The notes beneath the pieces are model-generated. The model was not told where the DNA came from, made no database searches, and worked only from the letters and a program-made list of their open reading frames with translations. From contig NZ_CP121354.1 in NCBI RefSeq assembly GCF_029674545.1, positions 4,783,001 to 4,847,000 of the forward strand: a DNA stretch of 64,000 nt. The letters are read 5' to 3'. This DNA comes from Mesorhizobium sp. WSM4904. Its GTDB lineage: Bacteria; Pseudomonadota; Alphaproteobacteria; Rhizobiales; Rhizobiaceae. Made by a program: the position numbers and the translations under genes. The number at the start of each line of letters is the position of its first letter. Positions within the stretch are counted from its first letter, which is position 1. Below, piece after piece: positions 1-7,638 of the stretch.

Positions 1-42
1 CACTGCATTGCCTTCCGCGCCGGCCCGAACAATAGTCGGGCG

Positions 43-1503
43 ATGTTCGAGGCGATAGCGAGTCACTGGTCTACGCTTATTCTTCTCCTGTCGTTGGCTA
101 TGGCGGCCGTCGGCATCGTCCATGCCATCATGACGAAGGAGGACGTGCGCGCCGCCACCGGTTGGGTCGGCGTGATGCTTTTGTCGCCTTTCCTCGGCGC
201 CATCATCTATGCCATCGCCGGCATCAACCGCATCCGCCGCGCGACAATCAGCGCCCTGCGGCCCGTCACCGGCGAGGCCGCCGAGGCCAGGCACGACCGC
301 GACGTGGCTGTGGAAGCGCTGATCGAAGCTCAGTACGGCCAGCGCTTCATCGGGTTGAAGACGCTCGGCGACAGGGTGGCGCGGCGGCCGCTGACTTCGG
401 GAAACGCGATCGCCGTGCTCGAGACCGGCGACGAGGCCTATGCGGCGATGTGCAAGGCCATCGACGGCGCGCAAAAGAGCGTGCTGCTCGAGACCTATAT
501 TTTCGACAACGACGCCGTCGGGCAGATGTTCGTCCATTCGCTGGCCGGCGCCGTCAAACGCGGCGTCGCGGTGCGGGTGCTGATCGACGCCGTCGGCGTG
601 CGCTATTCCGTGCCGAGCATTCTCCACCAGCTCAAGGAAGCCGACGTCGCCGTCGACCTCTTCAACGGCAAGATCGTCATGGGCTTGAGACTTCCCTATG
701 CCAATCTCAGGACCCACAGGAAGATCCTGGTCGTCGACGGCACGGTGGCGTTCACTGGAGGCATGAACATCCGCAAGGGATTCTCGGCCGAATTCGCTGG
801 CTCCGACAGCTCCAGGGACACGCATTTCGAGGTCACCGGGCCGGTGGTGGCCGACCTGTTCTCGGTCGCCGCCGAGGACTGGCGCTTCGCCGGCAATGAG
901 GCGCTGAAGGGCGATATCTGGCCAGTCGAACGCGGCGCGCCGCCGCCCGGCCAGCCGATGCTGGTCAGGGCCGTGGCGACAGGCCCGGATGCCTCGAACG
1001 AAACCAACCACAAATTGCTGATGGGAGCGTTTTCGGTCGCGCGCAAATCGATCCGCATCATGTCGCCCTATTTCCTGCCGGACCGCGAGCTGATCAGCGC
1101 GCTGACCACGGCCGGCCGTCGCGGCGTCGAAATCGACATCGTGGTGCCGGCGGTGAACAACCTTTTCCTGGTCGATCATGCGATGACGGCGCAGTTCGAC
1201 CAAGTGCTGAAGCATTATTGCCGCGTCTGGCGCCACGAAGGCCCGTTCGACCATTCCAAGCTGATGGCCATCGACGGCGTGTGGGCGTATGTCGGCTCGT
1301 CAAACCTCGACGCCCGCTCGCTGAGGCTGAATTTCGAGATCGACATGGAGATCCTGGACGCCAATTTCGCCGCCGAGATCGATGCCCGCATCGGCGCCGC
1401 GATCGCGTCCGCGCAAGAGGTGACACTGCAGACGCTGAAGGCGCGGCCGTTCGTCATTCGCGTTTTCGACCGATTGCTGTGGCTGGGATCGCCCTATCTA
1501 TAG
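43..1503 (+). CDS. cls: Cardiolipin synthase (phospholipase D family)
   Basis: The 486-residue product condenses phosphatidylglycerol-type lipids into cardiolipin at the inner membrane. The N-terminus has two hydrophobic segments (about residues 10-30 and 40-60), the membrane anchor typical of bacterial Cls. Two phospholipase D catalytic HKD motifs follow: H-R-K in THRKILVVDG (about residue 227) and H-S-K in FDHSKLMAIDG (about residue 407), each followed by the expected GG/GSSN element. The length matches the usual 480-490 residues. The next gene starts 24 bp downstream on the same strand, so the two are probably cotranscribed. The family assignment is firm; the exact lipid substrate is inferred. 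Confidence 0.93.
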   Translation: MFEAIASHWSTLILLLSLAMAAVGIVHAIMTKEDVRAATGWVGVMLLSPFLGAIIYAIAGINRIRRATISALRPVTGEAAEARHDRDVAVEALIEAQYGQRFIGLKTLGDRVARRPLTSGNAIAVLETGDEAYAAMCKAIDGAQKSVLLETYIFDNDAVGQMFVHSLAGAVKRGVAVRVLIDAVGVRYSVPSILHQLKEADVAVDLFNGKIVMGLRLPYANLRTHRKILVVDGTVAFTGGMNIRKGFSAEFAGSDSSRDTHFEVTGPVVADLFSVAAEDWRFAGNEALKGDIWPVERGAPPPGQPMLVRAVATGPDASNETNHKLLMGAFSVARKSIRIMSPYFLPDRELISALTTAGRRGVEIDIVVPAVNNLFLVDHAMTAQFDQVLKHYCRVWRHEGPFDHSKLMAIDGVWAYVGSSNLDARSLRLNFEIDMEILDANFAAEIDARIGAAIASAQEVTLQTLKARPFVIRVFDRLLWLGSPYL

Positions 1504-1527
1504 ACGAGGAAGACAAGCAGCAGGCCC

Positions 1528-2328
1528 ATGGAGAGAAACGGACGCAGCCTTCCGGAGACCGTGCTCCTGTCGATCCGCGGCAGAAAGATGCGCAAGGCGA
1601 TGTCGACGCCGCGCAAGCGGATAGAGGGCGCCGAGATGGTGGTCGCCTCCTACAACGTCCATAAATGCATCGGCACCGACCGCAAATTCGACCCCGAACG
1701 GACCGCGCGCGTCATCCGCGAGATCAGTCCTGACGTGATCGCGCTGCAGGAGGCCGACAACCGGTTCGGCGATCGCGCCGGTCTGCTCGACCTCAACCGT
1801 CTCGAAATCGAAACGGGACTGGTGCCGGTGCCGATCAGCGGAAACGGCAAGGCGCATGGCTGGCGCGGCAACGTGCTTCTGTTCAAGCGCGGCACCGTGC
1901 GCGACGTTCACCAGATCAAGCTGCCGGGCCTGGAGCCGCGCGGGGCGCTGATCGCCGAGATCGATCTCGACGAGAACCGGACGCTTCGCGTGATCGCCGC
2001 CCATCTCGGCCTGCTGCGCCGCTCGCGCTCGGAACAGGCCCGCGTCGTGCTCGACATCATGAGCAGCGCCGATGAAAGGCCGACGCTGTTGCTCGGCGAC
2101 CTCAATGAATGGCGGCTCGGCAACCGATCGGCGCTGAACACGCTGCACACGACCTTCGGCCACGCGCCGCCGGCCGTGCCCACCTTTCCCTCCGGCTTGC
2201 CGGTGCTGGCGCTCGACCGGATCATGGGCAACCGGCACGGCATGGTGTCAGCCGTCGAAGCGCATGACACGCCGCTGTCGCGGGTCGCCTCCGATCATCT
2301 GCCGCTGACGGCTTACGTGCATCTGTAG
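1528..2328 (+). CDS. Endonuclease/exonuclease/phosphatase family protein
   Basis: This is a metal-dependent phosphoesterase of the EEP fold (DNase I/exonuclease III superfamily). Catalytic signatures are in order: SYNVHK (Asn), LQEAD (metal-binding Glu), AAHLG (His), LLGDLNEW (Asp/Asn) and SDHLPL (terminal Asp-His). No signal peptide is evident. The first 36 residues before MVVASYN are basic and outside the domain, so an internal start at 1588 or 1636 is possible; no start has a strong Shine-Dalgarno. It lies directly behind cardiolipin synthase, a common rhizobial pairing, which suggests but does not prove a role in phospholipid or envelope metabolism. The substrate cannot be told from the sequence. 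Confidence 0.85.
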   Translation: MERNGRSLPETVLLSIRGRKMRKAMSTPRKRIEGAEMVVASYNVHKCIGTDRKFDPERTARVIREISPDVIALQEADNRFGDRAGLLDLNRLEIETGLVPVPISGNGKAHGWRGNVLLFKRGTVRDVHQIKLPGLEPRGALIAEIDLDENRTLRVIAAHLGLLRRSRSEQARVVLDIMSSADERPTLLLGDLNEWRLGNRSALNTLHTTFGHAPPAVPTFPSGLPVLALDRIMGNRHGMVSAVEAHDTPLSRVASDHLPLTAYVHL

Positions 2329-2432
2329 CCGAGCGCGGCCCAAGGCGAGGCACTGTCGGTGTGGGCGGCGAATGCATTGGTGCGGGCGCCGCTCAAGGAT
2401 GAGCGCAATGCCGGCGCTCCAGTATCGGGAAG

Positions 2433-4406
2433 TCAGGACTCCGGAAGGCCGGCCCGCGCCAGCATTTCGAGGAACCGCGAGTGATGATCATCCCGCACAT
2501 AGCGCGGCAGAAAGCCGGGGCAGACATTTTCCAGGTTGAGATGCGGAAGTTGCGACAAGCAATGATGGATGGCGCGTGAGGCTTCTTCATTGTTGCCGGT
2601 CGCCGAAGCAGCGGCCGCCCAGTAAAGGGCGCCGCGAACGAAACCCGGCTTTGTCCTGACCACCTTGCGGGCGACTTCGAGCGCCCGGCGGTCGTCGCCG
2701 CCGGCGAACAGCGCGACCGCCAGTCCATGATGACGCCAGAAGTCGATGACGTCGTGCGTGCCGAGGCGGATCGCTTCATTGGCCGAGCGCAGCGCTTCGC
2801 TCACCTGGCCGCGCAAGCCGTAAAGTTCGCCGAGATCGCCGTGGCCACTCGGATAGCTCGGGTTGAGGCTGACCGCATGACGGCATTCGACGATCGCCTC
2901 GTCGATCCGGCCATCACATTCGTAGGCGAACGACAGGATGCAACGGGCAATCTCATCATCCGGCACGGCCCTTACCGCATCTTCGGCGAGCCGGATCGCG
3001 TTGTCGACATGCTCTTGCTTGCCAGGCAGCGCGCCGAATGCAAGCCCCATGGTCGTCGCGATGGACAGTGTCCGCTTTGCCCGAGCATTTTCCGGCGCGA
3101 TCAACAGCGCCTTCTCGGCGAGTTCCTTGGACTCCAGCAGCGAGTCCCTGGTCATCTCGAAGTACTTCATCAGCGCTTCATTCACCAACCAGCGCACCTC
3201 CGGAACGCCCGCAGGGCTCTTGTCACGAACCTTCCAGTTGGTCAGTTGAAGTTCGAGGCTGACCGCCAGCACAACCGACTGTGCGATCCTGTCCTGGAAT
3301 TCGAGCGCGTTCTCCGAATGGCCGTCGAATTTCTGGGCCCAGACATTGTGACCACCGGCGGCGTCGACGAGCTGGACGTTCACCCTCAGCTCATCCCCGG
3401 ACCTCTGGATGCTGCCGTTGAGCGTATAGCGGGCGCGCAGCGTGGTCGGCGCCTTGGAATCCTCGCCGCTCTCCAAGTGCGGGAGCCCCGAGAGAACGAC
3501 ATAGTTGGCCACCTCGGAGAGGGCCGTGGTGATGTCATGAACGAGACCCTTGGCGAAGAAGTCGTCGCCTCGCTCTCCCGTCAAATTGGCGAAGTCGCCG
3601 ACACTGATGGATGGACGCCCGAGGCGCTGGCCGGCCGGAACCGCATTTGCAGGCTGTTGACCTGGCGACGTATCGGCGGAAGAAAGGGATTGCCAAAGCG
3701 CCCGGGTCTCCGGGCTGACGTCGACACCGAACTCTTTCTTCAACACGCTTCTGCAAGCTTCGAAAGTTCGCAGGGCCTTGTCCCGCTGACCGCAGGCAAC
3801 AAGCAGCTCCATCTTCAGCCGATAGGATTCTTCCCGGGTCGGCTCCATGGCCAGAATTCGATCCGCCACGGCCAGACCGCTTTCGGCATCCACGAGGCGC
3901 GCGAGCCTCTCGAAGGACTCAAGAGCACGGCTCAGCAGCCTTTCACGTTCCGAAGCCGCCCAATCATCGAAAGCATTGCTGCCCAGGTAGAACCCGTCGA
4001 GAAACGGCCCGGTGTAAAGCGCCAGCGCCGTTTGGAGTTCCTGAGCGGAACGGGCTGAAAGACCGGTTTCAAAATCCTCCACGTCAACCCGCACCGCATC
4101 CGGTGCAAGACCGATCAGTTCCTTGTGGGAATGGACGATATCCATGCCGGCTCGCGACAGATCCCGGCGCAGGACGCTCAGCGTCTGCCGCAAACTGTTG
4201 CGCGAGTGCTCGCCGTCGCTATCGCCCCATAGAAGGTCGGCCAGCCGTTCCCGACGTGCGGCCATGCCCGGACAGCGGGCCAGATAGGCGAGGATCGCCG
4301 GGCCTCGCTTTCCGGTCAGCCAAACCGGACCGCCAGCTTCCTTTTCAATCTGGAAACCGCCGAAGAGTGAGACTTTGCTGCCGGCGACGCCCGCCCCATT
4401 TCGCAT
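2433..4406 (-). CDS. BTAD-type transcriptional regulator with TolB-like and TPR domains
   Basis: A SARP/BTAD-like regulator. The N-terminus (about residues 10-100) looks like an OmpR-type winged helix (VSLFGGFQI, then a LADLLW helix and NSLRQTLSVLRR). It is followed by the bacterial transcriptional activator domain (about 100-230, helical TPR-like). A TolB/FlgO-like segment follows (SVGDFANLTG, with YTLNGSIQR), then a C-terminal TPR array (about 400-650). This architecture is frequent in rhizobia beside adenylate-cyclase-like proteins. The reading frame extends to a TTG at 4484. ATG 4406 was preferred because it puts the domain near the N-terminus and leaves a promoter-like TAGAAT upstream. 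It is divergent from the DUF1194 gene, which may be its target. Confidence 0.8.
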   Translation of the reverse strand: MRNGAGVAGSKVSLFGGFQIEKEAGGPVWLTGKRGPAILAYLARCPGMAARRERLADLLWGDSDGEHSRNSLRQTLSVLRRDLSRAGMDIVHSHKELIGLAPDAVRVDVEDFETGLSARSAQELQTALALYTGPFLDGFYLGSNAFDDWAASERERLLSRALESFERLARLVDAESGLAVADRILAMEPTREESYRLKMELLVACGQRDKALRTFEACRSVLKKEFGVDVSPETRALWQSLSSADTSPGQQPANAVPAGQRLGRPSISVGDFANLTGERGDDFFAKGLVHDITTALSEVANYVVLSGLPHLESGEDSKAPTTLRARYTLNGSIQRSGDELRVNVQLVDAAGGHNVWAQKFDGHSENALEFQDRIAQSVVLAVSLELQLTNWKVRDKSPAGVPEVRWLVNEALMKYFEMTRDSLLESKELAEKALLIAPENARAKRTLSIATTMGLAFGALPGKQEHVDNAIRLAEDAVRAVPDDEIARCILSFAYECDGRIDEAIVECRHAVSLNPSYPSGHGDLGELYGLRGQVSEALRSANEAIRLGTHDVIDFWRHHGLAVALFAGGDDRRALEVARKVVRTKPGFVRGALYWAAAASATGNNEEASRAIHHCLSQLPHLNLENVCPGFLPRYVRDDHHSRFLEMLARAGLPES

Positions 4407-4505
4407 TTGCTTGAACAGCTTCTCAGAATGACGAAATTCTAACTCAAAACTAACGCTGCGGAAACTGCGCAGCCCCACCTCCAAGCGCTGCCGTGACGGT
4501 ATGTG

Positions 4506-4523
4506 ATTTAGGCTTAGCTAAAT
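4506..4523. promoter_or_regulatory. Inverted repeat between divergent genes
   Basis: ATTTAG and CTAAAT arms separated by six bases (GCTTAG) lie in the short AT-rich gap between the BTAD regulator and the DUF1194 gene. The position suits an operator controlling one or both; the binding protein is unknown. Confidence 0.4.
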
Positions 4524-4556
4524 TAGTGGCTTGTTTCCAGCCGAGGGGTGCGGCGA

Positions 4557-5360
4557 ATGTCAAAGCTCATAGCCAACGTACTGCTCCTGTTTGCCGGGCC
4601 GCGGGAGCGTGCCTATTCCTTGCTGAGACTGGCGGCGCTCGCCGCCGCGACGTTCTGGGTGCCGACCGCGCATGCCGCCGACGTCGACGGTGCGGTGCTG
4701 AACGTCGGCGTCGCGGTCGTCTTCGCGGTGGACTTCTCCTCTTCGATCGACCCCAAGATCGCCGATCTGCAGCGCGAGGGCCATGCCGCGGCGCTCACCT
4801 CGCCCGAGATCATCAGGGCCATCTCCCAGAATTACATCGGCTGCATCGGCGTGGCTTATTTCGAATGGTCGAGTCCCGGCTACTCGCGCACGGTGCTGCC
4901 GTGGACACGTATCTGCGGCCTGGAAGACGCCAAGCGGGCCGCGTCCGAGATCAGGAAGCACGGCGACACCGGCCATTTTCGCCGGGGCCGCGGCGGAACG
5001 TCGGTTTCGGCGGCCATCGATGTCGGAAGCCTTCTGCTCGACCGGTTTCCGGGCAACGCGATGAAGAAGGTGATCGATATCTCTTCCAACGGCGAGAACA
5101 ATGACGGGCTGCCCGTTCAGCCGAGCCGGCAGAACGCCATTGCCAAGGGATACACGATCAACGCGATCGCCATTCCATCGGACGACGAGGTCCCCGGGCA
5201 ATCGCTGGCGTCCTATTTTGCGCAGTCCGTCATCGGCGGCTCCCAGGCCTTCGTGGTTTCGTCGGCCGGGCCGCGCGACTACATCACGGCGCTGCGCCGC
5301 AAGCTGGTGACGGAAGTCAGCATGAACGACCCGCGCCTTGCAGCAACGGACATTCCTTAG
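4557..5360 (+). CDS. DUF1194 domain secreted protein (VWA-like)
   Basis: The product is about 267 residues with a cleavable signal peptide (MSKLIANVLLLF... ending AHA-AD at about residue 37). The mature part is a DUF1194 domain, a von Willebrand A-like fold: FAVDFSSSID gives a DxSxS MIDAS-type motif, followed by IGVAYFEWS and a GGTSVSAAID segment. Members are periplasmic or secreted proteins of unknown function. ATG 4557 is preferred over an in-frame GTG at 4548 because GAGGGG sits 8-9 bases before the ATG. The gene is divergent from the BTAD regulator and converges on the methyltransferase that ends at 5414. Confidence 0.82.
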   Translation: MSKLIANVLLLFAGPRERAYSLLRLAALAAATFWVPTAHAADVDGAVLNVGVAVVFAVDFSSSIDPKIADLQREGHAAALTSPEIIRAISQNYIGCIGVAYFEWSSPGYSRTVLPWTRICGLEDAKRAASEIRKHGDTGHFRRGRGGTSVSAAIDVGSLLLDRFPGNAMKKVIDISSNGENNDGLPVQPSRQNAIAKGYTINAIAIPSDDEVPGQSLASYFAQSVIGGSQAFVVSSAGPRDYITALRRKLVTEVSMNDPRLAATDIP

Positions 5361-5413
5361 GCCCGCACGGCCGCGCCGTGCCTGGCGGCCGTCTCCTGGC
5401 AACGGGCGACAGG

Positions 5414-6307
5414 CTATTCGACGCGCGCCGCATCCCACCATCCCGGCATGGTCGTCCATGCGCCGACGAAGGGCGGCGTCATCACGCAAGACCGCTGCTC
5501 GACCGCTTCGCGGCACAACCGTTCGGCCAAGGTGTCGATCCCGATCTCTTCGGCGGTCGCGATGCCCAGGCGCTCGGCCATAGGCAGCAGGCTGCGCAAG
5601 GTCTGCGAGATATAGTTGTAGAGCGGCGAGGCAGGCCCGGCGCCGGCAAGGCCGGCTGAAATCATCTGCGGCGCCGGGAGCCCCGCGGCAGCGAAGGTCA
5701 TCGGCAGCCTGCTGCCCATGTCGATCTCGAACCCGGCGCGCTCGATGGTGTCGGAGATCCAGTCGACGCACCGGCTGAACAACGGTCCCTCGGGAAAGCT
5801 ACGCGTGAGCGGCATGGCCAGTTCCTGGAAGGCGACGATGCCGCCCGGCCTGACATGGCCGGCAAGCCGCCTGAGTGTCGCGGACGGATCGGGCAGATAC
5901 ATCAGGACGAGCCGGCCGATCACGGCATCGAAGGTTTCCTCGCAAGCGAAAGCGTCGAGATCCTCCGTGGCAAACCTGGTCCAGTAGCATCGCCCGGTTT
6001 CGATGGCGCGACGCTCCGCCATCGCTGTGGCGTCCGCCGAACGGTCGACGCCAAGCACCATGCCGCGAGGGCCGACCAGCTTTGCGGCCAGCAGCGACAC
6101 GTCGCCCACGCCGCAGCCGACGTCGAGCACGCGCATGCCCGGCCGAATTCCGGCCCGGCGCAGCACATCTTCGGTGAAGTCGCGGATCAACGCGCCCTGC
6201 AGCTCCAGCCGCTGCAGTTCGTGGCTGGAGTAGCCCAGCGCATAGGGGCGCGGGTCGGTTGCGGGCGCATCGGCACTCACGACAGGATTGGCAAGTCTCT
6301 TTTCCAT
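5414..6307 (-). CDS. Class I SAM-dependent methyltransferase
   Basis: A 297-residue methyltransferase with a classical Rossmann SAM-binding motif I (VLDVGCGVGDVS), an acidic residue after strand 2 (GVDRS) and a post-motif DAVIGRLVLMYL, resembling the UbiE/COQ5-like group. ATG 6307 has AGGAGA about seven bases upstream. The frame stays open to 6490, but the extra 61 residues are low-complexity and overlap the neighbouring methyltransferase. The gap to the upstream O-methyltransferase (6372-7431, same strand) is 64 bp, so the two probably form a transcription unit for modifying a small molecule. The substrate is unknown. Confidence 0.85.
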   Translation of the reverse strand: MEKRLANPVVSADAPATDPRPYALGYSSHELQRLELQGALIRDFTEDVLRRAGIRPGMRVLDVGCGVGDVSLLAAKLVGPRGMVLGVDRSADATAMAERRAIETGRCYWTRFATEDLDAFACEETFDAVIGRLVLMYLPDPSATLRRLAGHVRPGGIVAFQELAMPLTRSFPEGPLFSRCVDWISDTIERAGFEIDMGSRLPMTFAAAGLPAPQMISAGLAGAGPASPLYNYISQTLRSLLPMAERLGIATAEEIGIDTLAERLCREAVEQRSCVMTPPFVGAWTTMPGWWDAARVE

Positions 6308-6371
6308 GAAACTTCTCCTCTTCGCTGAGAAAGTCTGATCGGTGTTCGTCGACCGGGCCGGCGGACACTGG

Positions 6372-7431
6372 TCATTTGATCCCGACGATGATCGAGGTGG
6401 GGCCGGCGAGATGTTCGCAACGGACCTCGGCAAAACCGGCTTCCTTGACCCAGCCGATGCCCTCGGCCCGGGTGTAGTCGAAGCCGCCATTGGTATTGAC
6501 CAGCATGTTGAGGCTCATCAGCAGCCCCGCGGCATTCTCCCGCCGCTCGTCATCGATGATCTGGTCGTAGACGACGAGCGCGCCGCCCTTTGGGCAGCGC
6601 CGACCAAGCCTTGGCAAGCAGCTCGCGCTTCACCTCCAGGTTCCAGTCGTGGAGGATGTGCCCCATCACCAGCACCTCGGCGGAAGGCAGCGGCCCGGCG
6701 AGGAAGTCGCCGGAATAGAAGCTCAGCCTGTCCGCCAGCGCATGCCGCTCGACATAGGCCTCGAACACCGGCCGCATCGGCGGCAGGTCGAAGCCGCCAC
6801 CGCTGAGATGCGAATGGAGGCGGCCGACCTCGACCGGAAGCCTGCCTTCGGCCGTACCGATGTCGATGAAGGTGTCGTAGTTCGCCCAGGGAAACCGGCG
6901 GGCGAGCGCTTCCGCAGCCTGCAGGCTGCCGCCGCTCATCGCCTTGGCGAACATCTCCACCTTCTCCGGGTCCGAAAACAGCATCTCGAAGAGATCCTCG
7001 CCGTCTGCGGTGCCGTTTTGCGGCTTGCCGGTCCTGAGCGCTTCGGTGAGCAAGCCCCAGTTCGCGTAGAGCCGCCGCCCTGCCCCGGCGAGCATGCCGC
7101 CGACATAGGTCGACTTGTTGCGGTCGAGGTAGCGCTCGGTCGCCGCGGTGTTGCGGTAGACGCCGCCGTCGCGCTCCAGCATGCGCAGCGTGACCAGCGC
7201 ATCGAAGAAATCGCGCGCGCCGCGCTCATGCAATCCAAGACGCTGTCGCAGCGTCTCCCCGTCGAGCGGGCCGGCGGCCAGCTCGGTGAACAGGCCTAGC
7301 TCGGCGGCGCTCAGCAACGTCTTCGAGGCCCAGAAGCCGAGACCCAGCTGCAAGATGCCTTCGGGCGAGAGCTCCGTGGCGTCCTTCGCCCCCGCCATCG
7401 CTTTCGTCGCCTCGGTGATGCGTGTGTCCAT
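6372..7431 (-). pseudogene. O-methyltransferase (PF00891-like) interrupted by a +1 frameshift
   Basis: The first reading frame (7431 down to 6550) encodes an N-terminal dimerisation/winged-helix part (GLFTELAAG, LHERGARDFFDAL) and most of a catalytic domain: FIDIGTAEG, a degenerate SAM motif, and GHILHDWN with the likely catalytic His. The frame is lost at about 6585-6591 (after ALPKG). The C-terminus continues in another frame as [13 protein letters not shown] to IIVGIK, ending at 6372. Removing one G from the GGG run restores a normal protein of about 352 residues of the acetylserotonin/hydroxyneurosporene-type O-methyltransferase family. Whether this is a mutation, a sequencing indel or programmed frameshifting cannot be told from one sequence. 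Confidence 0.8.
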
Positions 7432-7638
7432 GACAATCCTCCTGGCTCCGGAGCCTGATCCATTGAACTAGGATGAGGCTCCATCCGATTGATCAGCCGC
7501 GATCTTTTCGGGCCATAAGATTTCGGATCGCGGCCCAGGTCGCCGCAGGACTGTCGCGGAAGCCTGCTACGGGCTGATTTCAGGAGGCGAGAATTTGGTT
7601 ACAATGGTAACGGAGTCATCGGCCGGCCAGCATCGGCG

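Noticed and set aside
5799..6368. 189-codon alternative frame over the methyltransferase
   Set aside because: Considered as a sign of a frameshift there too, but the main frame 5414-6307 contains the full SAM-binding core without a break.
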